A DNA stretch of 64,000 bases from Pedobacter steynii. Its GTDB lineage: Bacteria > Bacteroidota > Bacteroidia > Sphingobacteriales > Sphingobacteriaceae. The DNA is taken from contig NZ_FNGY01000007.1 of NCBI RefSeq assembly GCF_900103665.1, positions 372,001-436,000 of the forward strand, written 5' to 3'. A model generated the notes under the pieces. That model worked only from the letters and a program-made list of their open reading frames with translations, did not search any database and was not told the origin of the DNA. Below, piece by piece: positions 53,926-61,485 of this stretch. The first letter of the stretch is position 1. Every line of letters begins with the position of its first letter. The position numbers and the translations under genes were made by a program.

Positions 53926-54972
53926 ATGAACAATCAGGAACTTAAACGATACGATCGTCAGATTATATTGGAAGAAATGGGCATTGAGGGGCAGGAAAAG
54001 CTAAGAAAAGCCTCAATACTGGTCATTGGTGCCGGCGGACTCGGCTGCCCCCTCCTCTCCTACCTTACGGGAGCAGGAATAGGAAAAATTGGGGTGATTG
54101 ATGGCGATGTAGTGGAGGAAAGTAACCTGCACAGACAGGTGCTTTACCAGTATAGTGACCTGGGAAAGAACAAGGCCCAGGCCGCCGCAACACAGCTAAA
54201 CCTGCGCAATCCGCTGGTAGAAATACAGGCCTATCCCCATCATCTGAACGCCAAAAATGCCATAGAAATCATTTTGGGTTACGACATGGTGGTCGATGGA
54301 TCTGATAACTTCCCTACGCGTTACCTGGTCAACGATTGCTGCGTTGCGCTGAAGAAAACCCTGGTTTTTGGTTCTATATTTCAGTTTGAGGGACAGGTCT
54401 CTGTATTTAATCATCAGGGAGGACCGGATTACCGCTCTTGTTATCCTGAAGCTCCGGCAGCAGACGAGGTGCCAAATTGTGGTGAAAGTGGTGTTCTTGG
54501 CCCTCTACCGGGTATGGTCGGAAGCATCATGGCCAACGAGGTCATAAAAATTGTTTGTGGGTTTGGCGTACCGCTCTCCGGAAAACTACTTATATTGAAT
54601 GCTTTAAATTATGACATGCAGATTTTTAACATTCAACCGGAAAATCCGGAACAAGAAAATGCAAGCCCGGTAAAAACCAAGGCAGCTGCCTATCAGGAAA
54701 TCGGCATCAGGGAACTGGAGGAATGGAAAGAAAAGGCAGAACCGTTCCTGCTGATCGACGTGCGGGAAGCTTACGAATTCGAAGAACACAACATCGGAGG
54801 AACAAACATTTCTCTTTATGATCTGAAGGATAAAATAGACAGCATCCCCTTCCATAGCAAGCTTGTTTTATGCTGTACTTCAGGAGCAAAAAGTAGAATG
54901 GCCGTCAAAATAATCAGCAAAAAAAGGGAAGAGGAATTATTTATAATCAGCTTATTATCTCAAAATACCTAA
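53926..54972 (+). CDS. thiF: ThiF/MoeB-type adenylyltransferase with rhodanese domain
   Basis: A 348-residue protein: an E1-like HesA/MoeB/ThiF domain with ILVIGAGGLGCPLLSYL (nucleotide loop 35-40), VIDGDVVEESNLHRQVLY and a candidate catalytic Cys185 (PNCGESGVLG), then a C-terminal rhodanese domain (about 265-345; LLIDVREAYEFEEHNIGG and LVLCCTSGAKSRMA with Cys316/317). It activates ThiS by adenylation, and the rhodanese may supply sulfur. The usual MoeB zinc CxxC pair is not visible here (SCYPEAP stands where CYRC is common). Last gene of the thi operon. Confidence 0.85.
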   Translation: MNNQELKRYDRQIILEEMGIEGQEKLRKASILVIGAGGLGCPLLSYLTGAGIGKIGVIDGDVVEESNLHRQVLYQYSDLGKNKAQAAATQLNLRNPLVEIQAYPHHLNAKNAIEIILGYDMVVDGSDNFPTRYLVNDCCVALKKTLVFGSIFQFEGQVSVFNHQGGPDYRSCYPEAPAADEVPNCGESGVLGPLPGMVGSIMANEVIKIVCGFGVPLSGKLLILNALNYDMQIFNIQPENPEQENASPVKTKAAAYQEIGIRELEEWKEKAEPFLLIDVREAYEFEEHNIGGTNISLYDLKDKIDSIPFHSKLVLCCTSGAKSRMAVKIISKKREEELFIISLLSQNT

Positions 54973-54994
54973 ACTTTACATTCAACAACAGGCT

Positions 54995-56086
54995 TTAAAT
55001 TTCCCGCAGGTCTTTTTTGTCGTAAAAGAAAGAAAAGTACAAGAGATAACCCAGTAAAATCAGCAGGCTATAAAGCAGGTAGTAATGTGCCAGGACGATA
55101 AACATGCTGACAAAAAAGAAGCCGAGTAGCCATTTCAGGTATTGGTCCTGGTCGAGTTTTACCTGATACAACATCAATTGCAATCCCATTAAACCGGATA
55201 AACCAAACAGCAGGCCATAGCCAATATGCAGGGGTTGATATCCTGTTCTGTGTATATAGAAAATGATCTCGGGAACAAAGAGCAACAGGAGCACAAAGAT
55301 GCGTTGCCCCATCCTGGAGCTTAATGTGATGGGCAGGCTTCGGACAAAAGAAAGGCGGTCGACCTCGTTTTTTAAGAGCGCATGAATGAGCATACTGTGG
55401 GCAAGTACTGCTGCCAAAATCCCGATCAGCGCTACACGAATATCTCCGGACACATCGGCGAATACCCACATTACGGCATTAAAAAGGGCGAAGGATAAGA
55501 CTTTACTCCCAACCAGCATCAAGGTTTGCTCTTTCAGCAGGTAATAAAAAGGCCATGTCCAGTAAGGCTTATTCCATCGGGGGAGGGAGGTTTTTAAATA
55601 AACCTCAGCTGGAACATGGCTATAATTGATGATCCGGAACATGTATCCGGATACGGCAAACAATAAGGTCAAAATACAAAGGAGAACCGCACAAACACTG
55701 ATATAATAAGCATAAACCATGCCTATATAGATCAGGGGAAAGGCGTATAACAGGATTGGCAGAAATAATACGGCATACAGCTTCAGCCATAGTTTAAACT
55801 GGGTTTTCCGTGTTGCGGTCGCCAGGAGGAATACAAAACGATAACTTTCCAGTTTCAGTTGTTTCTTTACGAAAAACAGGCATTTCAGGAGATATAAGGC
55901 CCAGCAGCTAAAGACCAGAAAAAGAATAAGCGGCGAAGAATAAATCAGTAACATCAGGGTTTTATGATAGCTGATGAGCTGTGAAGCCTCCACAATTCCA
56001 AACAAAAGGTAGAAAGCAAACAGGAATAAGCCGCCATGTGAGGCGTAAAACGCTTTACTTAAAGTCTTTAGGAATAACTTTAACAT
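54995..56086 (-). CDS. Multi-helix membrane protein, ABC permease partner
   Basis: A 363-residue membrane protein with about nine hydrophobic segments (for example LFLFAFYLLFGIVEASQL, FLPILLYAFPLIYIGMVYAYY and FVSMFIVLAHYYLLYSLLILLG), no charged loops of catalytic note and no recognised domain. It overlaps the following (upstream) ATP-binding gene by 7 bp, so it is almost certainly the transmembrane part of that ABC transporter, like other Bacteroidota ABC-2-type permeases. Substrate and direction unknown. It is convergent with the thi operon, whose last gene ends 22 bp away. Confidence 0.7.
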   Translation of the reverse strand: MLKLFLKTLSKAFYASHGGLFLFAFYLLFGIVEASQLISYHKTLMLLIYSSPLILFLVFSCWALYLLKCLFFVKKQLKLESYRFVFLLATATRKTQFKLWLKLYAVLFLPILLYAFPLIYIGMVYAYYISVCAVLLCILTLLFAVSGYMFRIINYSHVPAEVYLKTSLPRWNKPYWTWPFYYLLKEQTLMLVGSKVLSFALFNAVMWVFADVSGDIRVALIGILAAVLAHSMLIHALLKNEVDRLSFVRSLPITLSSRMGQRIFVLLLLFVPEIIFYIHRTGYQPLHIGYGLLFGLSGLMGLQLMLYQVKLDQDQYLKWLLGFFFVSMFIVLAHYYLLYSLLILLGYLLYFSFFYDKKDLREI

Positions 56087-56712
56087 GCTTCTATTTTCCT
56101 GTCCTTAATTTGAAATGTCGCTTTAAGTGTTAACTGACCAGCTTCCAGCTCCTGATGGGAAGAGAGCAGGAAGCTACTCCCCTTCTCCCGGTACTTGTTG
56201 ATCAGTCTATAAAGGACCTGAGCGGAATCTGCATCTATGGTAATCAAGGGCTCATCGAGGATATACAACTGAATATCACCTGTAAAAGCACAAATAAGAG
56301 AGAGTTTTTTGAGCATCCCACTGGAATATCCCCCGATCTTATTGTTCATAAAGGCGGTCATCCCGAACTGCTCAATGATGTCCTCAGCCGCCAGGCGATC
56401 TGCTTTTCTTACCGCAATATGGTAGTTTAACAGTTCGTTTCCGGTAATAAATGAGGGATATTGAGGCTCAGCTTCGGCATAACTGATCATTGCCCGATAA
56501 GCAACAGGTTCTTTTTTCAGGCTGATTTGATTTAAACTGAGCTCCCCTTTGAATGACGTTTGTCCGGAGATCACCCTGAAAAGTGTGGTTTTTCCGGTCC
56601 CATTTCCCCCTTTAATCCAGTAAATACCTGAATCCAGGCGCCATTTCTCAAAAGAAAGGATGGTATGATCTCCGTATTTCTTCTCTATATTCTCTAAATC
56701 TAAGCTGATCAC
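56080..56712 (-). CDS. ABC transporter ATP-binding protein
   Basis: A 210-residue ATPase starting with GTG at 56712 (MISLDLENIEKKYGD). Walker A GGNGTGKTT at 35-43, signature-like YSSGMLKKLSL (LSGGQ variant), Walker B LYILDEPL and the H-loop SHQE are present in order. A longer frame to 56955 exists but is out of family pattern, and it runs through the divergent promoter of the S1 gene. Pairs with the membrane protein downstream. Confidence 0.85.
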   Translation of the reverse strand: MISLDLENIEKKYGDHTILSFEKWRLDSGIYWIKGGNGTGKTTLFRVISGQTSFKGELSLNQISLKKEPVAYRAMISYAEAEPQYPSFITGNELLNYHIAVRKADRLAAEDIIEQFGMTAFMNNKIGGYSSGMLKKLSLICAFTGDIQLYILDEPLITIDADSAQVLYRLINKYREKGSSFLLSSHQELEAGQLTLKATFQIKDRKIEAC

Positions 56713-56768
56713 CCGGTATATTTTTACATTTAGATACACAGCGCATCGATATGTTACTGATGATATCG

Positions 56769-56776
56769 CTACCTTT
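56769..56776 (+). promoter_or_regulatory. -7 promoter element for the S1 protein gene
   Basis: TACCTTTG matches TAnnTTTG 20 bp before the ATG at 56797. The -33 region is not obvious. Confidence 0.5.
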
Positions 56777-56796
56777 GCAAAAATGCCTGCAAGAAC

Positions 56797-57642
56797 ATGA
56801 TAGAAATAGGAAGATATAACGATCTCAGAATTATAAATAAAACCGAAAACGGCCTCATACTTACCGAAGGCGAAAAAGAAGTGCTGCTCCCATATGTAGA
56901 TGTGCCTAAAAACATCGAAATTGGAGAGAATATCAATGTTTTCGTTTATATGCACAAAGATGGCAGACTAATGGGGACGACAAAAAGACCTCTTGCCTGT
57001 GTAGGAGATTTTGCCTACCTGACGGTTGTTGATGATGGAGAAGATGGTGCATTTATGGATCTGGGCCTGGACAAAGACATCTATGTTCCTCAGCGTGAGC
57101 AAAAACGCCCGATGTTTAAAGGGGAAAGCCACGTGGTTTATGTATACCTTGATGAAAGTAACGACCGTATGGTTGCTTCTTCCCGTTTAACGAATTACGT
57201 TGAAGATCAAGACATTGACCTTGAAGAAGGTGATGAGGTGAGTTTACTGATCGTGGATCGTTCTGACTTAGGTTACAATGCCATTGTAGACAATAAATAC
57301 ATTGGCTTGCTATATACAAATGAGCTCTTTGACCAATTAAATCCGGGAGAATTCAGAAAAGGATGGATCAAAAAGATCCGTGTAGAAGGAAAAATCGATT
57401 TGAGCCTTCAGCCAATGGGTTATGGCCATATCCTGGAAAACAAAGATGCCATACTCGACGAATTAAAAGAATGTGGTGGTGTGATCGCTCTTGGCGATAA
57501 AAGCCGGCCAGATGAGATATACGAACGCTTTAAGATCAGCAAAAGTGCCTTTAAAAAGGTAATTGGCGGATTATATAAAGACAGACTGATCACGATCTCT
57601 GATTATGAAATCAAACTTTTCGTAGATAACGAAGCAGATTAA
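56797..57642 (+). CDS. CvfB/YitL-like S1 RNA-binding protein
   Basis: A 281-residue protein with several S1-like OB folds: GRYNDLRIINKTENGLILTEGEKEVLLPYVDVP, CVGDFAYLTVVDDGEDGAFMDLGLDKDIYVPQREQKRPMFKGESHVVYVYLDES and NDRMVASSRLTNYVED, followed by a winged-helix end (DEIYERFKISKSAFKKVIGGLYKDRLITISDYEIKL). This order of S1 domains plus a C-terminal WH matches CvfB, an RNA-binding regulator of stability and virulence genes in Staphylococcus. It has its own promoter and is followed by a strong terminator. Confidence 0.85.
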   Translation: MIEIGRYNDLRIINKTENGLILTEGEKEVLLPYVDVPKNIEIGENINVFVYMHKDGRLMGTTKRPLACVGDFAYLTVVDDGEDGAFMDLGLDKDIYVPQREQKRPMFKGESHVVYVYLDESNDRMVASSRLTNYVEDQDIDLEEGDEVSLLIVDRSDLGYNAIVDNKYIGLLYTNELFDQLNPGEFRKGWIKKIRVEGKIDLSLQPMGYGHILENKDAILDELKECGGVIALGDKSRPDEIYERFKISKSAFKKVIGGLYKDRLITISDYEIKLFVDNEAD

Positions 57643-57677
57643 TGGCGCATAAGACCTTGCTTAAGGTCCTTGTCATT

Positions 57678-57720
57678 AAAAAGCCGGAAGCAGATAAAAC
57701 TGCTTCCGGCTTTTTATTTT
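57678..57720. terminator. Strong bidirectional terminator
   Basis: A perfect 16-bp stem AAAAAGCCGGAAGCAG (57678-57693) with CTGCTTCCGGCTTTTT (57700-57715), loop ATAAAA, then TATTTT. It lies between the convergent S1 protein gene and the PepSY gene. Confidence 0.95.
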
Positions 57721-58942
57721 AGTGTACAAGCTCCTTTTCTTCCTGTTTTTCCTTTGTTACAGGAGGGTCGGCTATTTTCTTTGATCCCGTTAATGGCACC
57801 TTTGCGGTCTTTTTCTTCTTTTTAAACTTCCTGTTGTACCAAATTATACATCCGGTGACCGGTAAACTGGCAGAGATTAAACTGGCCAGAAAGGCAAGAA
57901 TCTTTGTGGGAATACCCAATATCACACCAATGTGCAGGTCATAGTTCATCCGCCTGAGCTTGTCTGCAGCACTGGCATCGTCATATCTTCCTGAAAATGG
58001 AGAACCATCTGTAATGGGCTTTAGGCTCAGCTGGTCAAAGTTATAACGGTTGGTTTTATACAATGTTCCCGCCTTCAGGTAAACTACAAAACCAATGGCA
58101 TCTGATGGTTTTTCGGGTAATGAAACCAGGATATTTTCCGTCTGATCTGAGGCGACAATCCTGCTGTAAAGGCGATCTACATCTGTTGGTTTAAAAGTTC
58201 CTGTTGCGGTAGTGTCCGAAAGTGCCCGCTTAAACTCCTTCATAGATTTACCTCCGGAGCTGAGCCAATACAGAGATTTACTATACCATTTATAACTGTA
58301 AACGAGTCCGGTCAGGGATATCATTAACAAGAAAAGAAAGGTATAAAAGCCGAGTACATTGTGCAGGTCGTAATTTTTCCGCTTAAAACTGGCATTCCAC
58401 TTAATTTTAAAGCTTTTATCACGAATAGATTTGATCCATTTCTTTGGCCACCATAAGATGATACCAGAGCTCAGTAAAAGGACAAAAATCAGCACTGCAG
58501 CACCTACAATAGGCCTTCCAATAGGATAAGGAAGCCACAAAGCGCGGTGTCCGTTTAAAATAAAACGGAAGAAATCGGGATTGCTTTTCCTGTTTTTCTT
58601 TTCCGTATGAATCAGTTCCCCGGTGTATGGGTTCATAAAAACCACCACACTAATCCCCTTTTTCCGGTTAAAATTGCTGACGGTAACCGCTTCATCTTTT
58701 TGTCCGTAACGAATAGAATTGGGCTTTAGGCCCCCCATTTGCGCGGTAGCCAGACCGGTCAGCTGTGTAGGAAGCAGGAAAGCTTCCTGTTGAGGTTTTA
58801 CATATTGCCAGGGCTCATATAAGCTTCTGATCTCTTTTTCAAATACATAAATACAACCGGTAATGCTGACTATGAACACAATAAGGCCCGAACCAAGTCC
58901 GAGCCATAAGTGTAAGAATGCATTGATTTTCTTAAAATTCAT
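57719..58942 (-). CDS. PepSY-associated TM helix protein, second copy
   Basis: A 407-residue paralogue of the protein at 28339: four helices with HLWLGLGSGLIVFIVSITGCIYVF, ILNGHRALWLPYPIG, NYDLHNVLGFYTFLFLLMISLTGLVY and MNYDLHIGVILGIPTK, and the ending LISASLPVTGCIIWYNRKFKKKKK. The histidine set is conserved. The start codon overlaps the stop of the TonB receptor gene (TAATG), so it is translated with it. Expected to reduce or strip ferric siderophores at the inner membrane. Confidence 0.85.
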   Translation of the reverse strand: MNFKKINAFLHLWLGLGSGLIVFIVSITGCIYVFEKEIRSLYEPWQYVKPQQEAFLLPTQLTGLATAQMGGLKPNSIRYGQKDEAVTVSNFNRKKGISVVVFMNPYTGELIHTEKKNRKSNPDFFRFILNGHRALWLPYPIGRPIVGAAVLIFVLLLSSGIILWWPKKWIKSIRDKSFKIKWNASFKRKNYDLHNVLGFYTFLFLLMISLTGLVYSYKWYSKSLYWLSSGGKSMKEFKRALSDTTATGTFKPTDVDRLYSRIVASDQTENILVSLPEKPSDAIGFVVYLKAGTLYKTNRYNFDQLSLKPITDGSPFSGRYDDASAADKLRRMNYDLHIGVILGIPTKILAFLASLISASLPVTGCIIWYNRKFKKKKKTAKVPLTGSKKIADPPVTKEKQEEKELVH

Positions 58943-61341
58943 TATTTAAATTTATAGGTAGCCGTGATCCTTGCATTTCTTGGCATATCATAAATCCAGG
59001 TATAGTATCCTGCCGGAGTTGCAGCTGCAGTTCCCTGAGTAAACAACTTACGGTCAAGCAGGTTATTGACAACAGCAGAAATATTGAACTTTCCTTTTGA
59101 ATAAGAAAGACCAGCATCAAAACGGATGTAATCGGGAAGATTTGACTTCGTAAATCCACTTCCGGCAACACGTTTTGCTTGGTACTGATAACCACCGGAC
59201 AATCCGAAACCATTCAACAATGCACCCTGTTTTTTAAAGCTGTAAGACAACCATCCATTGGAAATATGCTTCGCCGCATTGGCTACATAAGTTCCTTTAA
59301 GGTTCTTGATCACCGACTCGTCTTTAGTTACTTTAGGATCGGTGTAGGCATAATTTAAAGTCACGTTTAAACCTTCAACTACCTCTCCCACTACATCAAA
59401 CTCCAAACCTTTAGACTGGATTTGACCCAGCTGTACTCTCCAGTTCTGCGGATCGTTCGGATATCTTGGATCCTGCGTTAACACATTCTCCTTAACGATT
59501 CTGAACGCGGTAACGGAGGTATTCCATTTTCCATCAAACCAATCTTTTTTGATTCCGATCTCCATATTGTTTCCTCTGACCGGCTTAAATACATTTCCTT
59601 CTTTATCAGCACCTGATTGAGGAAGAAAACTTTGATCGTACAGGGTGTAAACAGACATGTCTTTAGTGATAGAATAACTCAAACCAACTCTTGGGGAAAA
59701 CACATTATCAGAGATCTGTAAGGCATTTGTTTTTCCAACAGTAACCGCATGGGTAAATCTGCCTGCAAGTGTCAGGCGTAACTTTTCTTCTAAAAAGCGA
59801 AGCTCATCCTGAAGATAAACTCCGGTATAAGTCAGGTTGGTTGCATATACATTAGATCCTGAACGGACCTGTATGCTCCTTGACCTGTCAAGCACCGGGA
59901 TATTTGCCGCAGGTATTCCATAAACAGGGTTGTAAATATTAAATGGCGCATTCCCCGCCAGTTGAAGATCAGCCGTTCCGGAGCTGGAAAAATCACCCCA
60001 GGTCTTCAGGTTACCCATATCCAGTCCTGCTAAAATCCGGTGTACCACCTGTCCGGTTTTCAATTCTCCGAGCAGGCTAAGCTGTGCATTCTTATTAATG
60101 GCCAGTTCATCACCGATATTGTAATATCTTCTCATGTTTCCTGCATCATCCAAAGAAGAAAGCCAGACAGATCCGCCCTTCAATCCGTAATTCAGATAAC
60201 CCAGCTGTGCATTGAAAGTCCAGTCTTTGTTTAATTTATGATTTAGGTAAAGGGTAATGTTATGGTCATTTAGCTTTTGGGGATCCAATGCCGGGTCGCC
60301 CAGGAAAAAACTTGGCGGAACATCTCCAAATCCCTTTTTAGAAAAACCGTAGTTTCCCAACGCCTGTGCTTCTACATGCTGATGGGTGTATTCCGCCGTA
60401 AATTTAGTATTGCTGTCGATCTGGTAACTGATCACAGGTGCAATCACATATTTATCATTGTAATTGTATTTATTAAAACTACCTTTTGTCTGTGCTGCAG
60501 CATTCAGGCGGAACAACAATTTACCATCTGAACTGAGCTTCGTATCCAGATCTACCGCAGCACGGGCAAGGTTATAACCGCCTGCACCGACACTCACGGC
60601 ACTATTGTTCTGACCGGTAGGCTTCTTGGTGACGATATTGTATATTCCTCCGGGTTCGCCCATAGCCATCATAAAACTAGCCGGGCCTTTCACAAATTCA
60701 ATACGGTCTATTGTGGCGATATCATCTGCGAGGGGCCCCCATGGGGTCTTCATATTCATACCATTACGAAAAGCGGGAATGCTGGTACCACGCATAAAAA
60801 TGTTAGCATATTGCGCATCCCAATGCCCTACCCTTAGCGCACCGCTGACATTCCTCGTCACACCGTCTACGATGTCAAAAGCCACCTGATCAGCCATGAG
60901 CTGGTTGGTCACTACGCGGATATTTTGTGGCAATTCCAGCAATGGCGTTTGTAAACGCAATGAAGAAGAGACTTTATCTACTTTAAATTTCTTTTTATGA
61001 CCTGATATCTGAACATCATCCAGCTGAGACGAATTCTCTTTCAGGGAAAAATCGACAATAACGGTTGACTTGCCGGTTACTTTGATTTGTTTTTCTTTTG
61101 TAAGGAGCCCAACTCCTGAAACAACTATGGTATGTGCTCCCACAGGAACTTTTCGGATGTGGTATTCACCATCTTCGTTAGTGATCACACCAAGTGAGGT
61201 ACCGGCCAGTTTCACGGAGATATTGCTGGCTACATTTCCATCCGCCGTAGTGATCCGTCCTTTAATACTGCCGGTTTGCTGCGCAAATACACCGGAGCTG
61301 AGTAAGAGAAAAAATAAAAGATTCAGTAAATATTTTTGCAT
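58942..61341 (-). CDS. TonB-dependent siderophore receptor, second copy
   Basis: A 799-residue receptor of the FhuA/FpvA-like type: signal peptide (VFAQ), carboxypeptidase-regulatory-like domain (GRITTADGNVASNISVKLAGTSLGV), plug with LPQNIRVVTNQLMADQVAFDIVDGVTRNVSGALRVG and IDRIEFVKGPASFMMAMGEPGGIYNIVTKKP, and a barrel ending in ARITATYKFK. The 'PASFMMGMGEPGG' and 'PQNI' motifs are those of TonB-siderophore receptors. Forms an operon with the PepSY gene. It differs enough from the receptor at 29481 to have another ligand. Confidence 0.9.
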   Translation of the reverse strand: MQKYLLNLLFFLLLSSGVFAQQTGSIKGRITTADGNVASNISVKLAGTSLGVITNEDGEYHIRKVPVGAHTIVVSGVGLLTKEKQIKVTGKSTVIVDFSLKENSSQLDDVQISGHKKKFKVDKVSSSLRLQTPLLELPQNIRVVTNQLMADQVAFDIVDGVTRNVSGALRVGHWDAQYANIFMRGTSIPAFRNGMNMKTPWGPLADDIATIDRIEFVKGPASFMMAMGEPGGIYNIVTKKPTGQNNSAVSVGAGGYNLARAAVDLDTKLSSDGKLLFRLNAAAQTKGSFNKYNYNDKYVIAPVISYQIDSNTKFTAEYTHQHVEAQALGNYGFSKKGFGDVPPSFFLGDPALDPQKLNDHNITLYLNHKLNKDWTFNAQLGYLNYGLKGGSVWLSSLDDAGNMRRYYNIGDELAINKNAQLSLLGELKTGQVVHRILAGLDMGNLKTWGDFSSSGTADLQLAGNAPFNIYNPVYGIPAANIPVLDRSRSIQVRSGSNVYATNLTYTGVYLQDELRFLEEKLRLTLAGRFTHAVTVGKTNALQISDNVFSPRVGLSYSITKDMSVYTLYDQSFLPQSGADKEGNVFKPVRGNNMEIGIKKDWFDGKWNTSVTAFRIVKENVLTQDPRYPNDPQNWRVQLGQIQSKGLEFDVVGEVVEGLNVTLNYAYTDPKVTKDESVIKNLKGTYVANAAKHISNGWLSYSFKKQGALLNGFGLSGGYQYQAKRVAGSGFTKSNLPDYIRFDAGLSYSKGKFNISAVVNNLLDRKLFTQGTAAATPAGYYTWIYDMPRNARITATYKFK

Positions 61342-61356
61342 ACACTAAACTTATTA

Positions 61357-61376
61357 AGATTAATTATAAATAAAAC
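61357..61376 (-). promoter_or_regulatory. Conserved element before the second receptor/PepSY operon
   Basis: AGATTAATTATAAATAAAAC on the plus strand matches AGATTAATTACAAATAGAAC at 31869-31888 in 18 of 20 positions. Both lie just upstream of receptor genes of the same type and in the same orientation. A shared operator, probably for an iron regulator, is the simplest reading. Confidence 0.6.
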
Positions 61377-61435
61377 GCAAAGAAAGCTAAATGTCCCTTA
61401 GCTTCCTAATAATATTTTAAAAAACCTTTTAGCGT

Positions 61436-61478
61436 ATTGCTTTTGTCCCGAAGCTCAGCGCAGCAGGACAAAAGCAAT
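61436..61478 (-). terminator. Hairpin terminator after the glycosidase gene
   Basis: ATTGCTTTTGTCC (61436-61448) pairs with GGACAAAAGCAAT (61466-61478), a 13-bp perfect stem with a 17-nt loop. On the minus strand it is followed by a T-rich run, ending the gene at 61486. Confidence 0.8.
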
Positions 61479-61485
61479 AGTGTAC

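Noticed and set aside
56713..56955. N-terminal extension of the ABC ATPase gene to 56955
   Set aside because: The added residues do not match the family and the region contains the divergent promoter of the S1 protein gene. The GTG at 56712 gives the normal ATPase start.
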